Source: JASBZA01 sp964345295 (GTDB taxonomy: Bacteria; Bacillota; Clostridia; Saccharofermentanales; Fastidiosipilaceae). Taken from it: 64,000 nucleotides of DNA. Positions 25,781 through 35,348 of the stretch are shown in pieces (position 1 is the first letter of the stretch; the number at the start of each line of letters is the position of its first letter). Both the position numbers and the translations under genes were made by a program. The stretch lies in the NCBI GenBank assembly GCA_964345295.1, contig CAYFQG010000002.1, positions 1 through 64,000 on the forward strand, in the 5' to 3' direction. The notes under the pieces were generated by a model. It searched no databases, was not told the DNA's origin, and saw only the letters and a program-made list of their open reading frames with translations.

Positions 25781-27490
25781 ATGGCTTTGTTAGATGTAAA
25801 AGACTTAAGTTTCAGCTTTCCCCATGCGGATTTTCTATGGGAGCATTTGAATTTTTCATTGGAGCCAGCTTCTGTGACCTTGCTGGCGGGCCCCAACGGC
25901 TCCGGCAAGTCTACGCTCTTAAGTCACATGGTTTATAAATTAGCACCCCACGGGCAGAGGACCGGGCAGATTATTTTCCGCAGCAAAGACTTGGATACTT
26001 GGGACGGCAAAGACCTTATACAGTCCATTGCCTATGTAGGCCCTAATCCCGACCGGCAGATGGTTAGTGAATCGGTCTGGCTGGAATTGGCTTTTGCTCC
26101 GGAAAACTTAGGCATGGACCCCTATACCATGCGGCTTCGCATTGCCGACGTCTGTAATTTTTTCGGTATTGAAGATTGGTTTTGGCAAAAGACGTCTGAA
26201 TTATCCGGCGGCCAAAAACAAATCTTAAACCTGGCCTCGGCCCTGGTCTTACAGCCCGACCTCCTTATCCTCGACGAAGCGGATGCACACTTGGATCCCT
26301 TAATGCGCGAACAATTTTGGGACACCGTTAAACGCTTGAACGAAGTCCTGGGCCTTACCGTTTTACTGTGTTCGCATAATTGGTCTAAGGTCCTACCTCT
26401 GATAAGCCAAGTCTTATATTTAGAAGATAAGTCTATAGAAAGTTTCACGTCGGCTTCTGCTTTCGCTTCGTATTTATTAGAAAACGGGTCTCCCCTGGCT
26501 CGTGCTCTTCCTGCGCCAAGCCAAGCCTCCTTTATATTAGGTACCGGGTCCGAAAAGTCTTTTTCGGAGGGCTTACCCTTGACCTTTGCCCAAATAAGAC
26601 CTCTGTTAGACCGGTTTAAAACTTTTCAACCGGAATCTGCAATAGTTGACAAAGATTCACCAACAAAGGCTAGGATGAATCGGCCGATTTCTAAAAATAG
26701 TAACATAAATGGGCCTAAAAATAAGGCTTTACTGCAGATTAAAGACTTGTCTTTTCGTTACCAAAAGGACCGACCACTTGTTTTAAACCGTTTAAATCTG
26801 ACTTTAGATGAAGGTGCTTTCTTCTTTCTTTTGGGCAGTAACGGTTCCGGCAAGTCCACACTCTTAAAATGTATACTCGGTGCTCTGAAGTTCAGAGGGA
26901 AAATACTCTATAAGGGCAAGGCTTCTAAGGATACTATCCGTCTGGCTTACCTACCGCAAAACGCCTATCTGCTCTTTAAAGAAGACACGGTCTTGGAGGA
27001 GTTCACGAGCCGGGGTTTGGAGGAAGACCGGGCACTCTCTGGCTTAGCGGCCTTAGGTCTTTATGACCTTAAAGACTTACATCCCTTGGACTTAAGCGGC
27101 GGCCAAGCCCAAAGCCTGGCACTTCGATTATTGATTTTAGGAGAGCCCGACCTTCTCTTGTTAGATGAGCCGTCCAATAACCTGTCTCCCCAAGGCCGCG
27201 ATAATCTGGCCCGAGAGCTTGGCGCTTATCGGAAAGCCGGGGGAACGATTTTTGCCGTTAGCCATGACCTGGATTTTTGTGCCGAAAATGCCACACATGT
27301 TGGTCTCTTATTTCAGGGGGAAATCAGCGGTGTCTTCTCCCCCCAAGATTTCTTTTCGCAAAATTATTTTTATACAACGGACGCAAGTCGACTGGCTGCT
27401 TATTTGGATTTGGAGCCGGACCAAACCGTTACCAACGCAGATTTAATGAAGAAATTGGAGGAAGCAGGTCATGAAAAGTCCCAAAAATAA
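25781..27490 (+). CDS. ECF transporter ATPase, two ABC domains fused (A-A')
   Basis: 569 residues with two complete ATPase domains. Domain 1 (about 1-235): Walker A GPNGSGKST, signature LSGGQKQ, Walker B LLILDEADAH. Domain 2 (about 310-545): Walker A GSNGSGKST, signature LSGGQAQ, Walker B LLLLDEPSNN, His in AVSHD. They are joined by a 70-residue linker of low conservation. Fusion of the two ECF ATPases in one chain is known in some transporters. The start follows the T gene by one base and the end overlaps the S gene by 20 bases. Confidence 0.9.
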   Translation: MALLDVKDLSFSFPHADFLWEHLNFSLEPASVTLLAGPNGSGKSTLLSHMVYKLAPHGQRTGQIIFRSKDLDTWDGKDLIQSIAYVGPNPDRQMVSESVWLELAFAPENLGMDPYTMRLRIADVCNFFGIEDWFWQKTSELSGGQKQILNLASALVLQPDLLILDEADAHLDPLMREQFWDTVKRLNEVLGLTVLLCSHNWSKVLPLISQVLYLEDKSIESFTSASAFASYLLENGSPLARALPAPSQASFILGTGSEKSFSEGLPLTFAQIRPLLDRFKTFQPESAIVDKDSPTKARMNRPISKNSNINGPKNKALLQIKDLSFRYQKDRPLVLNRLNLTLDEGAFFFLLGSNGSGKSTLLKCILGALKFRGKILYKGKASKDTIRLAYLPQNAYLLFKEDTVLEEFTSRGLEEDRALSGLAALGLYDLKDLHPLDLSGGQAQSLALRLLILGEPDLLLLDEPSNNLSPQGRDNLARELGAYRKAGGTIFAVSHDLDFCAENATHVGLLFQGEISGVFSPQDFFSQNYFYTTDASRLAAYLDLEPDQTVTNADLMKKLEEAGHEKSQK

Positions 27491-28193
27491 AAAAACGCTT
27501 ATCCTGGATTTGACCCTCATTCTTGTCGTTCTTATCACCGTTTTGCTGTGGTATTTTTTCTTTTCGCGCCACTTCTTTATCGTGTCGGTCCTCCTGATTA
27601 TCGAAGTCCTCTTCTATTCTATGGCCTACTTAGACCACCTCCGCCTGCCGGCTAAGGAACTGGCTACGATTGCCGCTCTGGCGACTTTGGCCCTTTTAGG
27701 TCGGGTCTTATTCATGGCGGTCCCCCAAGTAAAACCCGTGGCCGCCCTGGTCATTGTTAGCGGCCTATGCCTCGGCAAGGGACCGGGCTTCATGGTAGGT
27801 CTTTTGGCCATGTTCTTGTCGAACTTCTTCTTCGGCCAATCCATTAATATGCCCTTTCAGATGCTGGGCATGGGGACGGTGGGTTTTGTGGCCGGTTTCG
27901 GTCAAAAAGCTTTCGAAAAGAAGACCTTAAAATATTGGCAGATTTATCTGGGATCTTTTTTGTCTGTCTTGCTTTTTTACGGATTTTGGGTCGATACGGG
28001 GAGCGTTTTATTCATGTATCAGTACCAGAAAAAAGTGGCTGTTTTGACCGTTTATCTGATGGGTCTTCCCTTTAATCTGATCCATGCAGCCTCGACAGTC
28101 GTTTTCCTCATTCCACTCTTGCCCCTCTTGTCCAAGCAAATCTTGCGTATACGCAATAAATATGGCCTATTTAAGGGCTCAATGATAGAATAA
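27471..28193 (+). CDS. ECF transporter substrate-binding S component, probably for cobalamin
   Basis: 240 residues, about six membrane helices. An N-terminal basic stretch (KSPKNKK) is followed by hydrophobic helices, and a central region (ATLALLGRVLFMAVPQVKP, LCLGKGPGFMVGL) is typical of ECF S proteins. Substrate cannot be read directly; cobalamin (CbrT-like) is inferred from the riboswitch at the operon head and the DUF4430 partner. ATG is preceded by GGAGGAAGCAGGTC and overlaps the ATPase gene, so T, A and S are coupled. Confidence 0.78.
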   Translation: MKSPKNKKTLILDLTLILVVLITVLLWYFFFSRHFFIVSVLLIIEVLFYSMAYLDHLRLPAKELATIAALATLALLGRVLFMAVPQVKPVAALVIVSGLCLGKGPGFMVGLLAMFLSNFFFGQSINMPFQMLGMGTVGFVAGFGQKAFEKKTLKYWQIYLGSFLSVLLFYGFWVDTGSVLFMYQYQKKVAVLTVYLMGLPFNLIHAASTVVFLIPLLPLLSKQILRIRNKYGLFKGSMIE

Positions 28194-28217
28194 AAAAATT
28201 AACGGGAGGTATTGCCA

Positions 28218-29162
28218 ATGGATACCAACACAATACAAACGATGCTGAACCGTATTCGCACCAATATCCAGAGCGTTGTGATTGGCCAGGATAAGGCCAT
28301 TGACCTGCTTCTGATTGGTTTAGTCAGCCGCGGTCATGTTCTTTTAGAAGACGTTCCGGGTATCGGAAAAACCACTTTGGCCTCCGCCCTGGCCAAGACG
28401 CTGGATTTGTCTTTTAACCGTATCCAGTTTACCCCCGACGTCATGCCGTCCGACATTACCGGATTTAGTATGTATAACCCCAAGGCAGGTGAGTTTCAGT
28501 TCCATGAGGGCGCCATTATGGCCAACCTGATTTTGGCCGACGAGATTAACCGGTCTTCTCCGAAAACCCAGTCCAGCCTTTTGGAAGCCATGCAGGACCG
28601 ACAGGTCACGGTAGACGGCGTTTCTTATCCTTTACCAAATCCTTTTATGGTGGTAGCGACACAGAATGCGGTGGAACAGATTGGTACCTATCCCCTGCCT
28701 GAAGCTCAATTGGACCGTTTTATGATTAAAACCCATTTGCGCTACCCCAGTACCTCGGAAGAAGTGGCCATTTATCAGCGCCATGCCGGTATATCTCCAC
28801 TGGAGAGTCTGGAGGCCCAGGTCAGTCTGGACCAGGTTTTGCAACTGCAAAAAGAAGCCATTGACGTTTATCTGGCTCCGGCTCTTTACGACTATGTCGC
28901 CCGCCTGGTGGCAAAAACCCGAGAGAATCCTGCGGTCAGCCTGGGCGTCAGTCCCAGAGGTGCGCTGATGCTGGTGCAAGCCGCCAAAGGCCGTGCGCTC
29001 TTGATGGGGCGCGACTACTGCCTGCCCGATGATATCTTGTTCCTGGCACCTTATGTTTTGGCCCACCGTATGCTTCTTAACAGTGACAACGAGTTGGCCG
29101 GTCGGACCAGCCTGGATGTCTTAAACGAGATTATCAAATCTACCCCCGCTCCCAAGCAATAG
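28218..29162 (+). CDS. MoxR family AAA+ ATPase
   Basis: About 314 residues. Walker A is EDVPGIGKTTLA, Walker B is LADEINRSSPKTQSSLLEAM, with sensor 1 VVATQNAVEQ and the downstream PEAQLDRF arginine-finger segment. I chose the ATG with GGGAGGT seven bases upstream; a TTG two codons earlier is in frame. MoxR proteins act with DUF58 and von Willebrand-type partners as chaperone-like assembly factors. It follows the ECF S gene by 24 bases and leads a MoxR-DUF58-transglutaminase group, a widely conserved trio. Confidence 0.92.
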   Translation: MDTNTIQTMLNRIRTNIQSVVIGQDKAIDLLLIGLVSRGHVLLEDVPGIGKTTLASALAKTLDLSFNRIQFTPDVMPSDITGFSMYNPKAGEFQFHEGAIMANLILADEINRSSPKTQSSLLEAMQDRQVTVDGVSYPLPNPFMVVATQNAVEQIGTYPLPEAQLDRFMIKTHLRYPSTSEEVAIYQRHAGISPLESLEAQVSLDQVLQLQKEAIDVYLAPALYDYVARLVAKTRENPAVSLGVSPRGALMLVQAAKGRALLMGRDYCLPDDILFLAPYVLAHRMLLNSDNELAGRTSLDVLNEIIKSTPAPKQ

Positions 29163-29177
29163 GAAGGGGTTTGGTCC

Positions 29178-30452
29178 ATGCGTCTCAGATTTGTTTTCTA
29201 TCTCTTGCTTCTGGGACTCTGCTATGCCTTTTACAGCTTTTACGCCCTGCCGCAACTGCTATTCCTCCTTATCTTCCTGGCTATTTTGCCCATAGCCTCT
29301 TTTCTCATGCTTTTTATCGGCCGCTATTTCGTTGGGGTACGCTTTTTGACCGACCGAAGCGAATATTATCGCTTGGAAGATTTTAGAATCACGGTGGAGA
29401 TTGAAAACCGGGGGCCCTTTTATTTTCCTAGAGTCCGTATTGATTTAAATTACCCCAAAGATCCGACTTATATCGAAATTGTCGGCGGAAACCGTTCACT
29501 TCAGGATAGGCGCCGCCTCAATATGGTCTTGCCTCGCCACAGCCATAACCGTCGCGAAATTCCCGTAAGAGCCTGTCATAAGGGCAGCCTGACCTTGGGC
29601 TCCGACCAGATTTACCTACAAGATATCTTCGGCTTTTTCCGCCTGCCTCTCCCCCGCCAGAACCGGTCCCGGAAGGGTCAGGCATCGTCTTATACCCTGC
29701 TGAACTTACAAATTTTGCCCAATCCCGAACTGGCCCAGGCCCCGCCCAACCGCGATTTGGCCGCTGCCGAAGAAACGCTTATCAGTAAAGAAAATATTAA
29801 GGTCAGTAACGAAGTGGATACTTTGGCCAAAGTCCGCGACTACATGCCCGGCGATCGTATCAAGCAAATTCACTGGAAACTCAGTGCCCGCCTGGGCGAG
29901 TTTTTGGCCCGAGAATTCGAAGACCCCAGACAGGGCGGTATCCTCTTTGTCATGGACCCCAAATTCCCCAACTCTATTGCCGACCCGGTCGCTTATTTCG
30001 ACCAGGCAGCCGAGCTCATGGCGACAGTTATGCATAAACTGGCCAAAAAAGAAGGACCATTAACCTTGCTGCTCGAAGATAACTATTATGACCAGCCGGG
30101 TGAAGGCGTCGAGCCGGTGCATTTTTATCGAGCTCTGAGTGCCTGGCAAGCTAAGCAAGGGCCCTTCCCGCTTAATTTGGCCGATGTTCTACAAAGGGAA
30201 GCCTCTAAACAGAGCTACCGGGCTGTGGTCTTGGTGGGCGGTCGTATTTACCCCAAGCTGACCTCGGAACTTCATAAGATTCAGAAGTCCGGCAGCCAGG
30301 TTCTATTTTTCTTTCTCCACAATGAGACGGACGAAAAAGTTCGGTCTTATTTATCGGCCATGGCCCATTCTAAAATTCAGGTCCTCCCTGTCCGTTTGCC
30401 TTCGCTGAAAGCCTTGGAGGATGAGACCCAAGGAGGGACAAATAATGCTTAA
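29178..30452 (+). CDS. DUF58-domain membrane protein
   Basis: 424 residues. Two N-terminal membrane helices (about 2-22, 28-50), an extracellular-type beta region (about 60-170), and the DUF58 domain with its signature VRDYMPGDRIKQIHWKLSAR near residue 215 and FVMDPK after it. DUF58 proteins usually pair with MoxR ATPases (family knowledge), and the ATPase gene is 15 bases upstream. The exact role is unknown; links to cell envelope assembly are proposed for the trio. Its 3' end overlaps the transglutaminase gene. Confidence 0.88.
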   Translation: MRLRFVFYLLLLGLCYAFYSFYALPQLLFLLIFLAILPIASFLMLFIGRYFVGVRFLTDRSEYYRLEDFRITVEIENRGPFYFPRVRIDLNYPKDPTYIEIVGGNRSLQDRRRLNMVLPRHSHNRREIPVRACHKGSLTLGSDQIYLQDIFGFFRLPLPRQNRSRKGQASSYTLLNLQILPNPELAQAPPNRDLAAAEETLISKENIKVSNEVDTLAKVRDYMPGDRIKQIHWKLSARLGEFLAREFEDPRQGGILFVMDPKFPNSIADPVAYFDQAAELMATVMHKLAKKEGPLTLLLEDNYYDQPGEGVEPVHFYRALSAWQAKQGPFPLNLADVLQREASKQSYRAVVLVGGRIYPKLTSELHKIQKSGSQVLFFFLHNETDEKVRSYLSAMAHSKIQVLPVRLPSLKALEDETQGGTNNA

Positions 30453-32943
30453 ATCGTCTGCAAATCGGTCCCGCCTTATAGGTAAAGTGAAGTTTGAAGC
30501 TCTCTTGTTTGTCCTGGCTTTTATTTTCCAAGTTGCCTTGTCCTTTGCCTTGACCGAGATGTTTAACTTCCCTCTCTCTTACGGGAAAATTCTGGTCCAA
30601 AGCTTTGTCGTTCTCCTGATTTTAAGCCTGGCCTTTTTTGACATCCGAACAAGTATCGTAAGTTTGGCCATAGCCCTCGTTCTGGCTCTGGTCCTGGTTC
30701 TGGGCCAAAGTACGGACGCAAAATTCATAGGCCAGCTGGGTCGAAAGTTTTCTACTCACGGTCCTGTCTTAAAAGAAGTCCTGGGCCAAGACCTGATAGA
30801 CCAAGGTTATGCCTTCTTCAGAAAAACGTTAGCGGAACCTCAAAAAGAGGCCTACGCCTTTTTTGCTTCCATGTTCTTACTTGGCTTAAGCGTCTTGACC
30901 TTCCTCTTTGTCCAAAAAGCCAGATTTTATTGGGTTTTATTCTTGACCGGTTTGATTCTTATCCCTCTTTCGGTCAAAACCGGCCACCCCTGGGCCATGC
31001 TCTGGCTGATTCCCATGTTTATCGTGGCGGTTTTAATCCTTCTACTGGGCTCAGGCGATATGGCAGCAATTCTGCAAAAAAAATCCGGCCTAAAACATGT
31101 CTTCCAAGCCTGGGGCCAGTTGATTCCGATTTGCCTTTTAGCCCTTGTTTTGGGCTTGGTAGGGGTCCGTTTTATACGCTATAAAGACATTTATTCTCCA
31201 TACTGGCAGGGTATATTAGACGATATGAGCACCAGACTCCCGGCCTCCTTCCAGCAGGAATTGACCATCAGTCCTTTTAGCCTGGGCGATGAAGGCTTTT
31301 ATCCCAACGGCGGTAAGTTAGGCGGCGAACCCGACCTTAAAGATCGAGAGCTTGCCTTAATGCGCGGCCAAAGCCCTTCCCTCCTGGCAGTCCAATCCTC
31401 TGACCGCTACACCGGTAACAGCTGGCAACCCTTATTAAACAATCCCAATTACCGTTTCAACTCTCCTTTTAACAAAGAAGCCGAAAACCGTGTCTTTAAC
31501 GGGCCCGAAGACCCTAATTTTACTTCACTGATTCCCGAAATAGATTGGTCTTCTGTTTACAAAAATTACCAATATAGTCTTCAACCTTTGCAAACCGGCA
31601 GCCAACTGCTCTTTGTCTCCGGTCGGCCGGAGAAGGTTCAATCCAGTCGTGAAGAGGCTTTATTATTCTATTTTAATCAGGCCGGAACCCTTTATGCTCG
31701 GGAGAATTTTGACCTGGACCATGCTTATAAGGTCCAAAGTCGTGTCATTGATTTTACGCCTCTTACTGCAAGTCCTGACTTATTGGTCTCTTTGGACCGG
31801 GCCGCAGCAACCTATCGAGACAAGGGCTTGGAACAGGCTAATGCAGCTTTGGCCTATGAAAATTATTTACAAGTCCCCGATAAGGACCTCTACAAGCCGG
31901 GCGGCAAGGTCTACGATTTGGCCCTTAGCTTGGTCGACGCAAAGGACGGTCCTTATACCAAGACGTCCAAGCTTCTCGGTTATTTCACCAATAATCCGGA
32001 CTTTACCTACCGGCTGGACCTCCCTCCTTTGGAAGACGGAGAGGATTTCGTGGCGCACTTTTTGGATACTAAGGAAGGCTATTGCACCTACTATGCATCC
32101 GCTATGACCCTCCTGGCTCGCTTAAACGGCATACCGGCCCGCTATGTCGAAGGTTACGGCCTAGAAGCAAGAGACATCACGGAACTTAATCGCGGTAAAG
32201 AAATTCGTTTAAATTCTAAAAATGCCCATGCTTGGACCCAGGTCTTTTTACCCGGCTTGGGCTGGATTGATGTGGACCCTACTCCCGGCGGTGTGGGAGG
32301 TCCGGATAAGCACGTGGCCCCTTCTCCTACGCCCAGCCCTACCCCCAGCCCCACGCCCACACCTATGCCGTCCGGCCAGGTCGATGATCTTAGTCCTACA
32401 CCCAGTCCGACTCCTAGCCCCACACCCACACCGGCTCTTACGCCTGAAAATAGTCCTACTCCGCCTGCCGATTCAGATAAGAATCCTCCGAGCGTATTGG
32501 GCCGCGTCTTACAAATCATCGGTTTAATCTTGTTGATTCTCTTGCTCTTAATCTTGGCGCTTTATCTCTATATACGCTATAGGCGTAAACTTATTTCTAA
32601 GCTTCATGACCTGAATTGGGTCGAAGAAAAATATCCGGACCCGCAAGACCGGTTGAATTTCTACTGGAATCACTTACTTAAACTCTATAAGATTGGTAAC
32701 GCTTACCAAACGGAAGTCTGGAAAAATGAAGCTGACATCCTGACGGATTGGCATAATCTGGATCCTGATTTGGTCGATTGGCTCACGCTTAAAGAAAAAA
32801 TCATCCGTGCCAGATACAGCCGTGACGACATCAGTGAGGACGGTCTAGACAGGCTTCGTCAGGCCTTTGACTTAAAAGAAGAACACTTGATTAAAACGAT
32901 GAGCCGTAAGGACTACCTCATCAAGAGAATTCTGATTCCTTAA
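30445..32943 (+). CDS. Transglutaminase-like membrane protein (TgpA type)
   Basis: 832 residues from the ATG with AAGGAGG eight bases upstream, overlapping the DUF58 stop; an earlier in-frame ATG at 30421 has weaker support. N-terminal region with about six to seven membrane helices, then an extracytoplasmic transglutaminase core: Cys547 in GYCTYYASA, His595 in NAHAWTQ, Asp611 in DVDPTPG. A Pro/Thr/Ser repeat linker (about 625-680) and one more membrane helix follow, then a cytoplasmic DUF4129-like tail. The catalytic triad is intact, so it may cross-link or hydrolyse surface proteins. It ends the operon and converges with the dGTPase-like gene. Confidence 0.9.
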   Translation: MLKSSANRSRLIGKVKFEALLFVLAFIFQVALSFALTEMFNFPLSYGKILVQSFVVLLILSLAFFDIRTSIVSLAIALVLALVLVLGQSTDAKFIGQLGRKFSTHGPVLKEVLGQDLIDQGYAFFRKTLAEPQKEAYAFFASMFLLGLSVLTFLFVQKARFYWVLFLTGLILIPLSVKTGHPWAMLWLIPMFIVAVLILLLGSGDMAAILQKKSGLKHVFQAWGQLIPICLLALVLGLVGVRFIRYKDIYSPYWQGILDDMSTRLPASFQQELTISPFSLGDEGFYPNGGKLGGEPDLKDRELALMRGQSPSLLAVQSSDRYTGNSWQPLLNNPNYRFNSPFNKEAENRVFNGPEDPNFTSLIPEIDWSSVYKNYQYSLQPLQTGSQLLFVSGRPEKVQSSREEALLFYFNQAGTLYARENFDLDHAYKVQSRVIDFTPLTASPDLLVSLDRAAATYRDKGLEQANAALAYENYLQVPDKDLYKPGGKVYDLALSLVDAKDGPYTKTSKLLGYFTNNPDFTYRLDLPPLEDGEDFVAHFLDTKEGYCTYYASAMTLLARLNGIPARYVEGYGLEARDITELNRGKEIRLNSKNAHAWTQVFLPGLGWIDVDPTPGGVGGPDKHVAPSPTPSPTPSPTPTPMPSGQVDDLSPTPSPTPSPTPTPALTPENSPTPPADSDKNPPSVLGRVLQIIGLILLILLLLILALYLYIRYRRKLISKLHDLNWVEEKYPDPQDRLNFYWNHLLKLYKIGNAYQTEVWKNEADILTDWHNLDPDLVDWLTLKEKIIRARYSRDDISEDGLDRLRQAFDLKEEHLIKTMSRKDYLIKRILIP

Positions 32944-32954
32944 GAATGGCCTTC

Positions 32955-34526
32955 TTAGTAGATACCGTTAAATTTGTAGTAAAGATTTTTGGCAAAGCTA
33001 TCGGTCATGCCACAAATGTAGTCGTTGACTAATAAGAGACGCAAATAGAGCCTGTATCCTTCGTCGCGGCCGGCAGCCTCTCTGTAGTAGTTCGCCCTGT
33101 AATTGTCGGATACCAAATCCATTAAACGCTTGTCAACCGGTTTTTGTTCTAATTCCGTATCAAAGTTTATACAGGCCGGGACGAACTTATCCAAAAGTCC
33201 TCCTATGATTGCATCTGAAGCGACTTCCAGCTGGACGATGGCCTGAGAGGAAAATACGTAATCGTAGGCTATATCGCCCAAGACATCCAATAGAAGGCCT
33301 GCGAAGTTTTCGTGGAAAAGATCGTAGTTGTATTGGCCTCTCATAATCTTGGGATAGTGTTCGGCATAGGATTCTATAACCGACTGAATCAGCTGGGTCT
33401 GAACAAAAATAATCCAATTCTGAATGGCATAAAGTTCAGGATTTTGTATTTTTTTCTCGCGCGCTATGCTGAGACGGTGCGAAAGTTCTCTTACCACTGC
33501 ACGGTATTGTTCCAGTAATTTCTCGTCTCCTATATCTGCCAAACGCTCGCTGTGTTCCAGGCTATCTTGTAATTGTCCGAAGGTGATCTTGCCTTTTCTG
33601 GAGGCATCTTCCAAATCCGCCGTTCGATAGGAAATATCATCGGCCGCTTCCAAAAGATAAGTCAAGGGGTGACGGCAGGAACGCCTTAAGCCATTATCCG
33701 GACCAAAACTCATCTGGCCGGCATCTTCTCCGGTATTCTCAGCTATATAAGCCTCCGGCCTTTCTTCAACCAACATAGTGCCGGTTGCGTTGCAAATTGT
33801 TTCAAACAGGTCTCTTTCCTGATAAAAATAACCCATCTTGTGGTAACGGACATCCTCGGTATTGGCATCAATTGCCAACGAGTTAACCGGATACTTTATG
33901 AGTGTATTGAGTAAGGCCGAGGTCAGGTTCATCCCGTGTTCGTCCACCATGAAATGCAATTTGCTTACCAACCGTAGAGCCTGGGCGTTACCTTCAAAGT
34001 TTTCCAAGTCGGCCTGCATCTGCGGCTTAAGCCAGGTCCATAAAGGCTTTCCTCTAAATTCCAAGCTTCTGAGATGCGTCTTATACCAGTTGCGAATCGT
34101 TGTTTCTCCATAGTGACCAAAAGGCGGATTACCTAAATCGTGAATGAGCCCGGCACAAAGTAAAAGATCGCTTAATTCTTTTTGTTGGTCCGGATTAGGG
34201 GCCCCTTCTATACCCCGTTGTCTCAGAAGTTCACTGGTTTGCTCGCCTAAAGATTTGGCCAAGGATGACACCTCCAAAGAATGGGTCAGCCTGGTTCGGA
34301 CAAAATCGCTTTGGTCTAGAGGAAAGACTTGTGTTTTATCCTGCAAACGTCTAAATGAAGCACTTAAAATAATACGATGGTAATCCTTTTCAAAGGCGTT
34401 TCGCCCATCGTATTGGTTCTTATGGCCATGGCTGGGCCGCATCCTCTGGGTTGACAAAAGGTCGTTCCAATTGAGGCATGATCCTGAGGCCTTGATTTTT
34501 CCGCCGTCCGGAGCTTGTCGGAGCAT
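32955..34526 (-). CDS. Deoxyguanosinetriphosphate triphosphohydrolase-like HD protein
   Basis: 523 residues; Dgt-like proteins of this length occur. The HD motif appears as THSLEV...GLIHDLGNPPFGHYGE, with an upstream RRLQDKTQVF that is a hallmark of dGTPase-like proteins. Later helical segments include DDISYRTADLED. These enzymes split dNTPs to deoxynucleoside and triphosphate. The start is ATG with GAAGGGA upstream. The gene stands alone, converging with the transglutaminase gene and diverging from rex. Confidence 0.88.
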   Translation of the reverse strand: MLRQAPDGGKIKASGSCLNWNDLLSTQRMRPSHGHKNQYDGRNAFEKDYHRIILSASFRRLQDKTQVFPLDQSDFVRTRLTHSLEVSSLAKSLGEQTSELLRQRGIEGAPNPDQQKELSDLLLCAGLIHDLGNPPFGHYGETTIRNWYKTHLRSLEFRGKPLWTWLKPQMQADLENFEGNAQALRLVSKLHFMVDEHGMNLTSALLNTLIKYPVNSLAIDANTEDVRYHKMGYFYQERDLFETICNATGTMLVEERPEAYIAENTGEDAGQMSFGPDNGLRRSCRHPLTYLLEAADDISYRTADLEDASRKGKITFGQLQDSLEHSERLADIGDEKLLEQYRAVVRELSHRLSIAREKKIQNPELYAIQNWIIFVQTQLIQSVIESYAEHYPKIMRGQYNYDLFHENFAGLLLDVLGDIAYDYVFSSQAIVQLEVASDAIIGGLLDKFVPACINFDTELEQKPVDKRLMDLVSDNYRANYYREAAGRDEGYRLYLRLLLVNDYICGMTDSFAKNLYYKFNGIY

Positions 34527-34620
34527 AGAGTTCTTCCCTTCAATTTGTCTCTCAATTTAATTGAGTAGTTTTAATCGATAAATATGTTCTATTGCTTCCT
34601 TGCTTATGCTATATTTCTAT

Positions 34621-34626
34621 TATAAT
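34621..34626 (+). promoter_or_regulatory. -10 element of rex
   Basis: A perfect TATAAT 42 bases before the rex start at 34668. The best -35 (TTGCTT at 34600) is 15 bases upstream. A TTAACAA half of a Rex operator lies just after it, but the second half is not convincing. Confidence 0.4.
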
Positions 34627-34667
34627 GTTTCTTAACAAGTTACTACAGTCTGATGAAAGGATATTGT

Positions 34668-35306
34668 ATGACTACGAATTTACCCCAAGATATTTCAACA
34701 CCCACCTTGTTGCGCCTTCCCTCTTATCTGGATGTTATTCACAGAGCAAAAAACGCCGGTAAGACCAGGCTTTCTTCCGCTGAGATCAGCGAGGAATTGG
34801 GTTATGGCAGCGTCCAGGTCCGTAAGGATTTGGCCAGTGTGAGTGATGCCGGTAAGCCCAGAACAGGCTTTGATATTTATAAATTAGAGGATGATATCCG
34901 CGATACGCTGGGCTTTAACGAAGAAAAGAATGCCGTTCTCCTGGGTGTCGGTCATTTGGGCCGGGCTCTGATGAATTACGAAGGTTTCAGAGAAAACGGG
35001 CTACATATTTTGGCCGGTTTCGATGTTAAACCCACCCACGACAGCACACTGAAGGACAAAGTTTTGACACTCAACGAGTTGGAAGCCTTTGTGGCCGAAA
35101 ACGTCATCGATTTGGCTATTATCTGTACGCCGGCTTCCGAGGCTGACCGGGCTGCCGAAACCATTGTCAACGCCGGTATTAAAGCCATCTGGAACTTTGC
35201 ACCGACGACTTTGCATGTGCCTGATGAGATTGTGGTTCAAAACGAAAATATCGCCGAATCTCTGGGTGTACTTTGGTACAATATGATTAATAAGAAGCAC
35301 GACTAA
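34668..35306 (+). CDS. rex: Redox-sensing transcriptional repressor Rex
   Basis: 212 residues. The N-terminal winged helix includes PTLLRLPSYLDVI and LSSAEISEELGYGSVQVRKDLA, the latter the DNA recognition part. The NAD(H)-binding Rossmann domain starts at LLGVGHLGRALMNYEGF, and the domain-swapped C-terminal helix reads NIAESLGVLWYNMI. Rex senses the NADH/NAD+ ratio and represses fermentation and respiration genes. I used the ATG at 34668, which has AAAGGA before it; an ATG 15 bases earlier is in frame. Confidence 0.95.
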   Translation: MTTNLPQDISTPTLLRLPSYLDVIHRAKNAGKTRLSSAEISEELGYGSVQVRKDLASVSDAGKPRTGFDIYKLEDDIRDTLGFNEEKNAVLLGVGHLGRALMNYEGFRENGLHILAGFDVKPTHDSTLKDKVLTLNELEAFVAENVIDLAIICTPASEADRAAETIVNAGIKAIWNFAPTTLHVPDEIVVQNENIAESLGVLWYNMINKKHD

Positions 35307-35348
35307 TAATATTTTTTGCTTGACTATAGATTAGGATGGAGAATTTTT

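Noticed and set aside
32325..32475. Tandem DNA repeat or CRISPR-like array
   Set aside because: The repetition encodes the Pro/Thr/Ser linker of the transglutaminase protein; there are no regular spacers. No CRISPR array was seen anywhere in the window.
34621..34645. Rex operator in the rex promoter
   Set aside because: One TTAACAA half-site is present, but the partner half is poor and the spacing is wrong.
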